NCBI GenBank assembly: GCA_964651785.1
Contig: CAZYWJ010000001.1
Coordinates: 122,211 to 186,210, forward strand
Reading direction: 5' to 3'
Length of the DNA: 64,000 bases
DNA from: JAKVAV01 sp964651785
Lineage (GTDB): Bacteria; Bacteroidota; Bacteroidia; Flavobacteriales_D; Cryomorphaceae
Shown here one piece after another: positions 50,270 through 60,106 of this stretch (within the stretch, counting starts at the first letter, position 1; the number at the start of each line of letters is the position of its first letter). The position numbers and the translations under genes were made by a program. The notes beneath the pieces are model-generated. The model worked only from the letters and a program-made list of their open reading frames with translations, ran no database searches and had not been told where the DNA came from.

Positions 50270-52594
50270 ATGTCCGAAAACCATCTTTTCAAATTGAGCA
50301 GAACACAATCGTTGATCAGCGTAACCATAATTTCAGGATTGGCTATGATACTTCTTTATCCTGATGTGGTATTTCATCTCAACGATGTCATGTTTTCCGT
50401 AAAAGGCGATGGTTTGAAAAACTATTTCAACTTCATGTATCACATCAAACATGATGAATCCTATTCGGCTTTTGATGGTATGAGTTATCCCTACGGAGAA
50501 ACGTTGGTCATGGTCGACTTGCATCCGGCTTTGTCCACTTTCTTGAAGTTTTTTTCCTCGTACTTATTCGATGTCTCGCCGTTTTCAGTCGGAATAATAA
50601 ATGGCTTAATGGTGGTTTCTCCCATACTCAGCGCCATCTTTCTGTTCCTTATTTTAGACTCTTATTCCGTCGATCGGGTATTGGCCATTCCCGCTGCGAT
50701 AGCCATCTCCTTCCTCTCCTCACAACCCCTCCTGTGGGAAGCAGGCCATTACGCTCTTTCATATTCATTCTTTTTTCCATTATCGTGGTATTTGATTATT
50801 CGTGCCTACCAATCTGATAAGGTTTGGCTTTATTCATTTTTTATCCTTTTGGTAACCCTTATATGGTTTTACACGCATAATTACTTGGGATTAATTATTG
50901 TCGGATTCAATTTTGGAGTACTGCTTTTCTCACTCTTTATGAAAGAGAGAAAAAAAGGGAGAACTCTTTTAGAGATTATGCTTCAGGTCGTTCTTCCCGT
51001 TTCAATTGTTTTCGCCGTTTTGAAGTTGAGTGATAATCACGCAGGGCGGCTCGATATGCATTTCAGAGGTGAGTATGCCGCGGCTTTTCAAACGGTTTTT
51101 GCTCCGAATTTTTCGTTCACAAAACCCTTCTACGAGTGGTTTGTCGATTTAAGTCCCAAACCTGAGCTTACGTGGGCTGATATCGGAACCTACATCGGCA
51201 TGGGAACTAATCTGACACTTGTAGGCATGATCATTTTCGGATTATACCACCTGCTTAATCGGCGAAGGACTGATGTTTTACAAATATTCAAGCCATCTGA
51301 GTGGTGCGTCATTTTCTCATCATTGGCTCTCCTTCTTTTCTCTATGGCCATTCCAATGAATTATCTTCCCGAATCCTGGCTTCCTCAGTTAATGAAGCAG
51401 TTTATTGGTTTGGGAAGATTCGGATGGGCGTTTTACTACGTCAGCACGGTCATAGCAGTTCTCTTTCTATTCCGTGTTTTCAATTTGCGCTTCGCTTCGA
51501 TTTTTATTTTGGCCTTTTCGGCCCTTTCTTTTGCAGAAGGCATGGGTTATCACATTCATTTAAATAAGGCCATCAACCAAAACAGGAATATCATTAAGGA
51601 CTTTGAGCAGAGCAATTCGATGCAGTATTTTTCTGAAAGAATTGATTTTAAAGATTATCAGGCTATTATCCCATTACCTTTTTATCACAAGTACATTACT
51701 CCAACAAAATTATACGGGAGCCATAAGTCCGAAAAAATTTCAATGGCTTTGTCTTATTCTACCGGTTTGCCGCTTATGAGCGCCATTCTGTCCAGACCTT
51801 CTGTTTTGGAGTCAAAGAAAGTCATGCAAATTTTTTCTCCCTGGTATTATCAAAAGAGTCTTCACGAAGATCTGTCTCATAAGCCCTTGCTTTTGGTTTA
51901 CACTAAAGAAGAATTGGCAGAAATAGAGCAGTCACTCTTGGCAAAAGGAGAGGTGATTTTGGAAACCGAAGAATTTAACTGCCTCCGTTTATCGGTAGAA
52001 AAGCTTCACAAAGGGTCTGATGATATGGTGAGCGAGTTTTTATCGAAAAGGGAAAATCTTTATTTCAATGAAAGGTCCGGTTACTATTATTCTGACTCGG
52101 TGAAGTTCATCTATGAAGCTTTTGATGATTTAAAGAGCCCGGTAAGCAAAAGAGGCGAAGGCGCGCTGACCTTAGATCGAAATAACCTCACCAATATATT
52201 TCACAGCCAGGGCGGTGAATTGAAACCGAAAAGAGAATACACCTTTTCTTTTTGGTATTACAACTATATTTTTGATCAATCATTTACCGGTCTGTCTTTT
52301 CACCTAAAAGACTCTTCCGGAAATATCTACGACACTAAATACCCTACAGATCCTATTTCGACTCCCTTATACGAAGGATATTGGGCATACAATGAATTTG
52401 ATTTCGTCCTTGAAAATTCCTCTGATGTATTTGAATTGGCTATAAGCGCTGTAGACTTATATGCCGATTCTCTCTATGTGGATGAGGTATTGATTTTTCC
52501 CAAGGGGCAGAAGCTGTTCAAACCCGTTCAGAACACATCAGGAAAAATGGAAGAATTGATTATCAATAATGAGTCAATGAAAATTTTGGATTGA
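50270..52594 (+). CDS. GT-C-like multi-pass membrane protein with C-terminal beta domain
   Basis: 774 residues from the ATG at 50270 (MSENHLFKLSRTQ). About ten to twelve TM helices in the first ~430 residues. An early extramembrane segment has VFHLNDVMFSVKGDGLKNYFNFMYHIKHDE and MSYPYGETLVMVDLHPA, a pattern with acidic residues between TM1 and TM2 as in GT-C glycosyltransferases. The C-terminal ~200 residues are soluble; the part from about 610 looks like a carbohydrate-binding-type beta sandwich (YTFSFWYYNYIF, GYWAYNEFDFVLEN). Probably acts in surface polysaccharide or lipid glycosylation; no specific family recognised. Confidence 0.7.
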   Translation: MSENHLFKLSRTQSLISVTIISGLAMILLYPDVVFHLNDVMFSVKGDGLKNYFNFMYHIKHDESYSAFDGMSYPYGETLVMVDLHPALSTFLKFFSSYLFDVSPFSVGIINGLMVVSPILSAIFLFLILDSYSVDRVLAIPAAIAISFLSSQPLLWEAGHYALSYSFFFPLSWYLIIRAYQSDKVWLYSFFILLVTLIWFYTHNYLGLIIVGFNFGVLLFSLFMKERKKGRTLLEIMLQVVLPVSIVFAVLKLSDNHAGRLDMHFRGEYAAAFQTVFAPNFSFTKPFYEWFVDLSPKPELTWADIGTYIGMGTNLTLVGMIIFGLYHLLNRRRTDVLQIFKPSEWCVIFSSLALLLFSMAIPMNYLPESWLPQLMKQFIGLGRFGWAFYYVSTVIAVLFLFRVFNLRFASIFILAFSALSFAEGMGYHIHLNKAINQNRNIIKDFEQSNSMQYFSERIDFKDYQAIIPLPFYHKYITPTKLYGSHKSEKISMALSYSTGLPLMSAILSRPSVLESKKVMQIFSPWYYQKSLHEDLSHKPLLLVYTKEELAEIEQSLLAKGEVILETEEFNCLRLSVEKLHKGSDDMVSEFLSKRENLYFNERSGYYYSDSVKFIYEAFDDLKSPVSKRGEGALTLDRNNLTNIFHSQGGELKPKREYTFSFWYYNYIFDQSFTGLSFHLKDSSGNIYDTKYPTDPISTPLYEGYWAYNEFDFVLENSSDVFELAISAVDLYADSLYVDEVLIFPKGQKLFKPVQNTSGKMEELIINNESMKILD

Positions 52595-52602
52595 ACAGGA
52601 TT

Positions 52603-54570
52603 CTAAGCAGCATTTTCGTTGGAAATGAATCCTTCGACCAGATACATGTCTACTTCCCCTTTGTTTTTAGCCATGATCTTACCGCGATGCTTGCAAATAA
52701 AATGATCTTTTACTTGCTCGTAGGTCGCTCCTGATATATTTACTTCTCCCGAGACTCCACTGGTTTCCATTCGGCTCGCCGTATTTACGGTATCGCCCCA
52801 GATATCGTACGCAAACTTGTTTTTCCCCACCACTCCGGCGATCACGGGGCCAGTATGTACGCCTATTCTCAAATCCCAGGTTTCGTGGCCTTCGCTTAAT
52901 CTTTTGGCGTGATGGGTGAGCATATAATCTCTGATTTCTAAAGCGGCCTTTACCATCAGGAATGCATTATTTTCTATTGGTGTCGGGATGCCTGAGGCGC
53001 ACATGTATGAATCGCCTATAGTTTTAATTTTCTCCAGTCCGTATTTTGTTATGATTTGATCAAATGCGCTGAAGCATTCGTTCAATTCCTCCACCAGCTC
53101 TTGGGGGCTGAGCTTTTCGGCAATTCCCGTGAATCCCTGAAAATCCGTAAAGAGAACCGATACATTTTTGTAGTATTTCGGAGTTGCTTTTCCGTTTAGT
53201 TTAAGTTCTTCGGCTGTTTCGTGAGGTAATATGTTCAGAAGCAATTCGTCTGATCGCTCCTTTTCTTTTTCAATTATCTTATTGGTACGATGCGTATAGC
53301 GGTATCGATGAAAAAGTCCGGCCACAACAATAAGCAGTAGTACCCCCGTGAGAGCCGCTCCGTTTCTGATGGTTTTTTCTCTTTCCAGCTCTATCTCTTT
53401 TAGCTCTCGATCCTTTTGAAGCAAGGTTATTTCACCTTGTTTTTTTTCAATTTCGTAATTAAGGGTTGCCGCTTGTAACCTTTTTTCCGTTTCAGAATTG
53501 TACAATGTATCTTTCAATGAAGAAAATAACTCTTTGTAGCGGAATGCCTGTTTATAGTCGCCTATGCCTTTGTAGGCATCTGCCAACCCGCCGTAAGCTG
53601 AGTTTATTTCATATAAAGCACCTATTGCAACAGCCAATTCTTCGGCGGTTTGATAAGCTTCAATTGCATTGTTTAAATCTCCTTTCTTTCTATAGGTCTC
53701 CGCCAAGCTGAGCAACGATTGCGCCATTTCCAATCGGCCATCTACACTTTTGGCAAAGTTATAAGCCTCGGTTTGATACTTTATGGCTTCATCAAACTCA
53801 CCGCGCTCCGCATAAACTTTACCAATGCTTTTTAAGGCGAAAGCGAGATTTCCCGTAGCAGATTCCTGATAGGTTTCCAGTGCTTTTTCATAGTAGAATA
53901 AAGCCGAATCCAAATCACTTGACTTTCCGCGGCTTACATAAATCTCGCCCATGTTTACCGCACAGGTACCTATGGCGTCATAATCACCAAGCTTTTCACT
54001 CATCGGGAGTGCCCTTTGATAATATTTAAAAGCCAGTTCGTGCGTCGATTTTTTATTCAGATGGACCGTTCCTATGTTGATCAAAGCCGTAACAATGCGC
54101 AGCGAGTCCCCGCTTTTTTCTGCTACTTTCAGTGAATTCAAGTAATTCTTGATAGCTTGTTCATCATCACCTTCATTAAAATAAACCGCCCCGAGGTTAT
54201 TGAGCATGTTTGATACTCCCGCCAAATCGCCCACTTCTTCGAATACATCCTTGGCTCTTTGCCAATGGATTAAGGCATCTATCCAGTTATTCTGAAAATA
54301 GTAACTCATCCCCACCGCTTTGTGGGCAAGTGCCAGTCCGGGCTTATAGCCGGCTTCCTCTGCCAATGATACCGCTTCGAATGCAAGGTCCTGAGCTTTC
54401 TGAGGATTTGTCCTGTAGTAATTTCCACTAAGGGCGATCAGGGTGGATACCCGCGAACTATCCTCTTGGGTGGTTTTTAGCACACGGTGAAGGCTGTCCG
54501 TCTCATTGCTTTGACCAACAGATGTAAAAATCCAAAGCAAACTCAATATGAATATGACCGTTTTTCTCAT
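52603..54570 (-). CDS. TPR-containing class III adenylate/guanylate cyclase
   Basis: 655 residues. Signal peptide, then about seven TPR units (residues 25-370; e.g. SNMLNNLGAVYFNEGDDEQAIKNYLNSLKVAE), a coiled coil, one TM helix (GAALTGVLLLIVVAGLFHRY) and a C-terminal cyclase domain from about 450. In the cyclase, the first metal Asp is in LFTDFQGFTGIAEKL, substrate Lys in LEKIKTIGDSYM, second metal Asp in KTIGD, and DIWGDTVNTASRME carries the Asp/Arg typical of adenylate-type specificity. The periplasmic TPR part probably senses a partner. The cNMP product fits cAMP best, but guanylate is not excluded. Confidence 0.9.
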   Translation of the reverse strand: MRKTVIFILSLLWIFTSVGQSNETDSLHRVLKTTQEDSSRVSTLIALSGNYYRTNPQKAQDLAFEAVSLAEEAGYKPGLALAHKAVGMSYYFQNNWIDALIHWQRAKDVFEEVGDLAGVSNMLNNLGAVYFNEGDDEQAIKNYLNSLKVAEKSGDSLRIVTALINIGTVHLNKKSTHELAFKYYQRALPMSEKLGDYDAIGTCAVNMGEIYVSRGKSSDLDSALFYYEKALETYQESATGNLAFALKSIGKVYAERGEFDEAIKYQTEAYNFAKSVDGRLEMAQSLLSLAETYRKKGDLNNAIEAYQTAEELAVAIGALYEINSAYGGLADAYKGIGDYKQAFRYKELFSSLKDTLYNSETEKRLQAATLNYEIEKKQGEITLLQKDRELKEIELEREKTIRNGAALTGVLLLIVVAGLFHRYRYTHRTNKIIEKEKERSDELLLNILPHETAEELKLNGKATPKYYKNVSVLFTDFQGFTGIAEKLSPQELVEELNECFSAFDQIITKYGLEKIKTIGDSYMCASGIPTPIENNAFLMVKAALEIRDYMLTHHAKRLSEGHETWDLRIGVHTGPVIAGVVGKNKFAYDIWGDTVNTASRMETSGVSGEVNISGATYEQVKDHFICKHRGKIMAKNKGEVDMYLVEGFISNENAA

Positions 54571-54608
54571 ATATGAATTGCTTTCATGTGCCGCTATATG
54601 AAGATTTT

Positions 54609-57600
54609 CTATCGTCTTAGGATGATTTTTGAGGAATCAATCGTGCCATCCGTTCTCCTGATCTTCAGGAGGTAAATACCTTCAGCAAGACCCTCGAGGT
54701 TCAATTCGACGCTGCGGGATGAATCCGTTAAAAGTTCGAATCGATGCTTTTTACCCGTCAAATCAAATACTTCAATTGTCTTTAGTGCGGAAGAATTTTG
54801 ACTTGTACTTAGCGTAAAAATTCCCGAACTCGGATTGGGGTAGACGTTTATGGATTTGAGGTCAGCGATTTCAGTTTTGTCTTCCTTACTATCGTCTGCG
54901 TCATTATCATTTGATTTAGCCGATTCTTCACAATATGTTTCCGTCACGTTGGTTGTGCGGCTTTCAGTTCCCGTTTCTCCATTCGATATCACCGTCCAAC
55001 TAAGCGGAACGGAAACTAAAGGTATGCTTCCTTTAAATGGAATCTCAAACATATTATCTCCCGGTAGAAACACTTCCGGAAGATTGCCGGCCTCAAACGG
55101 ATTTCCCGAAAGGTGGTTATTCATACCCAAAGGAATAAACACAGGTGTCAAATTAAGATTTCGGTAACCGAATGTAGCAATGTAGTTGAATTCGCCTTCT
55201 AATGGTTCGTCAAGCAATTGCAAACAGAGGAATTTGATTTTGATTGGTTTGGCCCCATCACCGGCAGGATTCACATAAAGAATACCGGCTTCCGGTTCGA
55301 AACTGTAATTTTCTGCTTCGGCTATTGGAATGACTTCGTACACGCCTGCCTCACCTTCGAAATCCATCACGTTGAAATTTAATGAAGTTATGACTGACTC
55401 ATCATCTTCATTTATAAATCCGTCGAATTCAGCAGTGAAAGTTGGCAGATCATTTCCTTCATCGATCACAAAAACACCCGTACTCACCGTCGCGATTACT
55501 TTTTCGATAGTGAGAGTGGCTAAAACAGTTCCTACATAGTTCGAATCAAGTACGCTGACTTCCACTTCATAATCTCCCGCGTTTATCGGTATGTCCGTAC
55601 TTCCGTTGTAACTAATTTGAAAGGGAATGGAGTCGGGCATCACACTCACCGAAACCTCCTTAGGACTGCCATCATAGGTTTGAACGAGTGAAGTTTCATC
55701 AATTTCGATTTCCAACGTATCGGGAAGAATAGTCACGATTCCCACGCCGTACTGCACGTTAAAGTTATTGGTGAGAAATGCTCCGGGTAGCGAAAAATGT
55801 TCTCCCACCGTGTTTCCCGTCACCAAATTTATCGGAATGGTTTCTACCACACCAATGGAATCTCCGGAGAGAATAGCGATATCGCTTTCACCTAAAATAG
55901 TTACCGTTTCCGAATTGCTGTTTTCATTGATAAATGCAGGATTGAGGAAGCCGGTAGAATTGGTGAGTGATCCTGCGTCTGATAGCTCAGTCGTTTCTAC
56001 TACTACTCCGTTCGAATCGACCGTATTTACGAGAGCAGTTCCCCTTACCAATCTGAAGGTATTTACAAGCGCCGTTCCTCGGGCAATCCTTGATGATGCT
56101 TGTGTTGTAGGCTCAACCAAGACAGACTCGTAGAAAATTTCCGGATCAATTAACTCACCGTTTACCAATGCCGTTCCCCGTGATTGGCGAACTTCAGTAG
56201 TTACAAAGAAACCCGTATTTAATAATAGTTCGGCGTTAAGTAATGGTTCTCCGAATTCATTTACTAATGCTGTTCCTCGCACAATGGCCGATCTGGCCGG
56301 AATGTTCGTTTGGTGGAGTGAAATAAGCGCAGAGGTTATCGCAAGGCTATCGCTTTCGCTAATGGCGAGGTTGGAAGCCGAATCGGTGCTGAAAACGTAG
56401 TCGAATGAAAGTTCGCTGATGGAGTCGTTGTATATGAAAGTAGTATCGCGAGGAGTAATGATCAGATTCAGCGGAACGATGGTAAGGATACCGTCATCGA
56501 AAATAAAATCAAATCTTTCCAATAAGGAGATGTCTAACGTATCGGTAGGGTCCATATCGCTCTCGGGATTCAACGGGTCGTCGTCCGAAGGTTCAATGGC
56601 CCATAGTCCGGCATTGCTTAATGTGTTGGCTACGGTAGTTAATTCAATTGATTCAATTCTGTCAATCTCCGCCTGAGTCAAGTCTGATGAGTCCAAAGGG
56701 ATGTTTTCACCGGCGCCTACCAAACTGTAAGATGCCGTGAACTCCGGAAAGCCCGCACCAAAAGGTTTGACCGCATCGTCGATTTGTACGAGAATAATTT
56801 GTTTTGAATTGAAGAATAGCGGATTGGATAATCCGCCGTCTGATCCGTTTGTGCCTTCTTTCGAAGGATTAAATACCTGAACGGAGGGAAATGGCTCGGC
56901 AGTAGGTGGTATGGTAGAAACGAGGGTCGTACCGTTCAGCAAATTCGTCTCAATATCTAAAGGCATTCCGTTCAGATATATCTGAGCACCTGATTTCAGG
57001 TATTCTCCGAAAATGGTCAGTTGTAAAGTGTCTACGCCCGGAATCAACGTGGTGTCATAGGCCAATCCCGTAAGGAATGGAGCGGGATTTGCCAATTGGC
57101 TTAAAGCCGAATCGGCTAAAATGAATCCTGCTCCTGAAGCGGGATCGTAGCCGGGCTCTCCCAAATCCAGTGCAGAAATTTGCAAAAGGTTTTTCAATTC
57201 GGCAGGTGTATATGAATCACCAAAAAATTCAGACCTCGCTTCCAGAATAAGTGCAGCCATACCGGCGGCATGAGGTGCCGCGGCTGAGGTTCCTACAAAA
57301 TTGAAGAAGTCATCATCGTCCTGAGGCAAGTCGCCGCCAAGGTCTACGGAAGTATTCACACGGTTAGGCCCCGAAATCTCAGGCTTCATTCGATCTACTC
57401 CGTTTACCAAAGTACCACCCAGAGATGAAAAAGACTCTATAACCGGACTACCCCCAAACTCAGGCGTGTTTTGATAATCTACAGCACCTACTGCAATAGC
57501 TCCTGCTGCATTCGCCTGCCCCACGATAGTTGAAGCATTCGGAGTTGCGTATTCGTTTATCTCTACGTTTCCTCTGTACACCACATACTTCAAGGCAGCC

Positions 57601-59306
57601 GGGCCTGAACCGGAAGCGCGTACTATTAGAAAGTTTGCAGTAGTATTGTTTTCCTCTACGGTAAAAGGTAAAACCTCGATCGGGGTATCTCCGGTATTAA
57701 CCCGATTAAATCCGAAAAGAATTTCCTCAGCATCATTCACCAAGTAGATATCAAAGTCAGAGGCCGTATTGTCGTACTCAGGCGTACCGTCATCCCACTG
57801 CAAAACCAAGGTGTAATCGCCGCTATTTACGGTTACTTGCTGATAAATGTCAATTGACTCTCCGCCGCTGAAGTCGTGCGCTTCTCCTTCTAATTCGCTC
57901 GGGGCATCCGTAGCAAAAAACTCACCTTCCCACGACGAATTGCCAAAATTTCCTGCTGCTGAAAAGTAGGCGCTCCCTGCAGCGTTTACGACATCTACGG
58001 CCTGCGCTACAATCCCATCTCTGAAAAATGGTTCGCTGATGTAGGTAATGTCGTCTACAATAATATCGCAATCAGCTTCTTGTAACTCCACGATTCCGTT
58101 GGCAAAATCTACCGGGCCCAGGAACCCCGTGCGAAAAGCCAAAGAAGCACCGGGTGCAACATCGTGAATAATTTGCAGCATCGCTCTTCCTTCATCGCTG
58201 GCTATTCCAAGAGGATAATCAAACAAAACTTCCACGGGTTCCGGATAATCGTCATTCAGCTCTCCTGGCAGGTCACCCCGCTCCACGTCATCCGATGCCT
58301 GATCATCGGGTTGAGTATTGTAACTGTCAGAAAGCACGCCTACTTTCACACCACTTCCGTCAAGGCCGAATACCTCTCTGGCCCTGAAGCTTCGCATAGC
58401 CGTATCGCCTTGACTTGTAATGAACCCGATGTTTCGGAGAGGCGCATATACCGGTCCTGCCGAAATCAACAAGGAGGGAAGTTCATTTAGTAGCAATAAG
58501 TTTTCTATCGGATAGAGTCCGCTTATCACTCTGTTTTCTTGATTTCCCACCAAATTTGACAAACCATAAGCCTCAGAAGTAAGGAGGGCTACGGCAGCAT
58601 TATATTGTCCGCTTTGTGTTTTAAGGGAAATGACCACACTTGAACCTACAATTTGGAATATATCATCGGATATATAAGTCCCGGTGTTGATGAATGTATT
58701 GTATAGTGAGGTCAGTTCGGATCCGATTATATCGAATGATTTTCCGCCATCCAAAGGCGGGTAGTAGGGAACAATGGGGTCGGGTGATGTATCGCAGTCC
58801 AACACCGCTTGAAAATCCTCACTGCTGAGTAGAAGGGGTAACGGTGTTAAAAAAGCTCGTGGCTGAACGACCTGATTTTGCAATTCGCCGGTAAGGGTAT
58901 AGGTAATCGAAAAACTGCCGGGTTGTCCGTCACCCAATCCTTCTATCCCGACTAAACCGAAACCGCTGAAGGGAAAACATCGCACATTCGGTCCCGTGTC
59001 AATTGACGAAAAGGAAAAATTGCCGCTGAGGCTCTCTACCGAAATATCTGAGTAGGATCCCGGCTCGGCTTGAATGGAATAACGGTTTATTTCTTTGCAG
59101 CCAATGCAGCCGTTACTTTCTACGATTAGAGTAATGGTGTATGAGTCATCTTCGTTATCCGTTACGGAAGATATGGTCGAGGTGTACCCTTCATCGTGCA
59201 CAATTGATACGGAACAGCCTGATTGAGCCGATGATATAGTAGACAAAGTAGGCGAGAGGGTCAGGTAGGCTAAGGCCCAAAAAGACAGGGAGATGGTCGT
59301 TTTCAT
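54609..59306 (-). CDS. Giant S8/S53-like serine protease with MBG domains, 33-residue repeats and T9SS signal
   Basis: 1565 residues. Signal peptide (about 1-28); N-terminal beta region; subtilase-fold domain about 305-700 with Asp327 (GVLSDSYN), Glu372 in ASDEGRAMLQIIHDVAPGA where subtilisins have the catalytic His, oxyanion Asn453 (SAAGN) and Ser674 (VGTSAAAPHAAGM). This Asp-Glu-Ser set fits the S53-like branch of the S8 fold. After an IPT-like domain come MBG domains (LNLIITPRDTTFIYND; EIDETSLVQTYDGSP), an insertion with four RGTALVN heptapeptides, and a T9SS sorting domain (YPNPSSGIFTLS). Secreted protease; target unknown. Confidence 0.88.
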   Translation of the reverse strand: MKTTISLSFWALAYLTLSPTLSTISSAQSGCSVSIVHDEGYTSTISSVTDNEDDSYTITLIVESNGCIGCKEINRYSIQAEPGSYSDISVESLSGNFSFSSIDTGPNVRCFPFSGFGLVGIEGLGDGQPGSFSITYTLTGELQNQVVQPRAFLTPLPLLLSSEDFQAVLDCDTSPDPIVPYYPPLDGGKSFDIIGSELTSLYNTFINTGTYISDDIFQIVGSSVVISLKTQSGQYNAAVALLTSEAYGLSNLVGNQENRVISGLYPIENLLLLNELPSLLISAGPVYAPLRNIGFITSQGDTAMRSFRAREVFGLDGSGVKVGVLSDSYNTQPDDQASDDVERGDLPGELNDDYPEPVEVLFDYPLGIASDEGRAMLQIIHDVAPGASLAFRTGFLGPVDFANGIVELQEADCDIIVDDITYISEPFFRDGIVAQAVDVVNAAGSAYFSAAGNFGNSSWEGEFFATDAPSELEGEAHDFSGGESIDIYQQVTVNSGDYTLVLQWDDGTPEYDNTASDFDIYLVNDAEEILFGFNRVNTGDTPIEVLPFTVEENNTTANFLIVRASGSGPAALKYVVYRGNVEINEYATPNASTIVGQANAAGAIAVGAVDYQNTPEFGGSPVIESFSSLGGTLVNGVDRMKPEISGPNRVNTSVDLGGDLPQDDDDFFNFVGTSAAAPHAAGMAALILEARSEFFGDSYTPAELKNLLQISALDLGEPGYDPASGAGFILADSALSQLANPAPFLTGLAYDTTLIPGVDTLQLTIFGEYLKSGAQIYLNGMPLDIETNLLNGTTLVSTIPPTAEPFPSVQVFNPSKEGTNGSDGGLSNPLFFNSKQIILVQIDDAVKPFGAGFPEFTASYSLVGAGENIPLDSSDLTQAEIDRIESIELTTVANTLSNAGLWAIEPSDDDPLNPESDMDPTDTLDISLLERFDFIFDDGILTIVPLNLIITPRDTTFIYNDSISELSFDYVFSTDSASNLAISESDSLAITSALISLHQTNIPARSAIVRGTALVNEFGEPLLNAELLLNTGFFVTTEVRQSRGTALVNGELIDPEIFYESVLVEPTTQASSRIARGTALVNTFRLVRGTALVNTVDSNGVVVETTELSDAGSLTNSTGFLNPAFINENSNSETVTILGESDIAILSGDSIGVVETIPINLVTGNTVGEHFSLPGAFLTNNFNVQYGVGIVTILPDTLEIEIDETSLVQTYDGSPKEVSVSVMPDSIPFQISYNGSTDIPINAGDYEVEVSVLDSNYVGTVLATLTIEKVIATVSTGVFVIDEGNDLPTFTAEFDGFINEDDESVITSLNFNVMDFEGEAGVYEVIPIAEAENYSFEPEAGILYVNPAGDGAKPIKIKFLCLQLLDEPLEGEFNYIATFGYRNLNLTPVFIPLGMNNHLSGNPFEAGNLPEVFLPGDNMFEIPFKGSIPLVSVPLSWTVISNGETGTESRTTNVTETYCEESAKSNDNDADDSKEDKTEIADLKSINVYPNPSSGIFTLSTSQNSSALKTIEVFDLTGKKHRFELLTDSSRSVELNLEGLAEGIYLLKIRRTDGTIDSSKIILRR
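56025..56279 (-). repeat. RGTALVN repeat block inside the protease gene
   Basis: Four copies encoding RGTALVN at 56259-56279, 56160-56180, 56061-56081 and 56025-56045 (read on the minus strand). The first three are exactly 99 bp (33 codons) apart, the last 36 bp (12 codons) further. All four copies use different synonymous codon sets, so the heptapeptide is conserved at protein rather than DNA level. Confidence 0.85.
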
Positions 59307-59521
59307 TGGTTGTTTTTGGTTGGTCAGCGGTTGTAAGTGTTATATATATTGACACTCAAAACCTTGCTAAATGTAATCATTCCTGAATGAATCCGAATGA
59401 CTCTTAGGAGAACAGATCGCATCAGTCAATAAAATGATATCGATTTTCAGAAATTCTCTATTGCGTTTCGAACAAGTTTATTTCCTTGCTGTTCCATTAC
59501 TAATCCAAAAAACAAACAATC

Positions 59522-60046
59522 ATGAAAAAAGTAATACTGCTTAGTACCCTTATGCTTTTCGTTGGTTTTGCTTCCGCTCAAGAAAGAAACTTGGTTGAAG
59601 TAGCCAAAAACTCGGGCAATCACACCATTTTAGTCAGAGCAATCGTCGCCGCAGAACTGGATGCAACTTTATCTGAAAAAGGACCCTTTACTGTTTTTGC
59701 TCCTACCAATGAGGCTTTTGAAAATTTGCCTAAAGGCACTTTGTCCAAGCTGCTGGAGGAAGAGAATCAGCAAAAACTCCGATCAATTTTAAAATACCAC
59801 GTTATCGATGGTAAATACGATGCAGAGGCGGTGGTTAGAGCCGTAAAAGAGGGAAAAGAAAAAGCTGAAATGAAGACCGTTCAAGGCGAAACACTCACAT
59901 TTATGCTCGAAGGAAATAATGTGGTGGTGATGGATGCCGCCGGAAACAAAGCGACCATTACAACCACTGATCTCAATGGTAGCAATGGAGTCATTCATGT
60001 AATCGACAACGTGCTGATGCCGAAAGAGGATCCTCGAAAAAAATAA
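59522..60046 (+). CDS. Fasciclin-domain secreted protein
   Basis: 174 residues with a signal peptide (VILLSTLMLFVGFASAQ). A single FAS1 domain with H1 motif FTVFAPTNEAFENLP, the YH motif LKYHVIDGKYDAEAV and H2 motif NGVIHVIDNVLMP. FAS1 proteins mediate adhesion or cell-surface interactions. A short charged tail EDPRKK ends the protein. Terminator directly downstream. Confidence 0.9.
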   Translation: MKKVILLSTLMLFVGFASAQERNLVEVAKNSGNHTILVRAIVAAELDATLSEKGPFTVFAPTNEAFENLPKGTLSKLLEEENQQKLRSILKYHVIDGKYDAEAVVRAVKEGKEKAEMKTVQGETLTFMLEGNNVVVMDAAGNKATITTTDLNGSNGVIHVIDNVLMPKEDPRKK

Positions 60047-60065
60047 CCTGCAAATAAGAAATGAG

Positions 60066-60098
60066 AAAGCCTCGCTGAAAAGTGAGGCTTTTTTTTTG
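60066..60098 (+). terminator. Intrinsic terminator of the fasciclin gene
   Basis: 8-bp stem AAAGCCTC / GAGGCTTT with a 10-nt loop and a run of T. It is 19 bp past the fasciclin stop and lies just before the convergent esterase gene. Confidence 0.85.
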
Positions 60099-60106
60099 AC
60101 TCAAAG

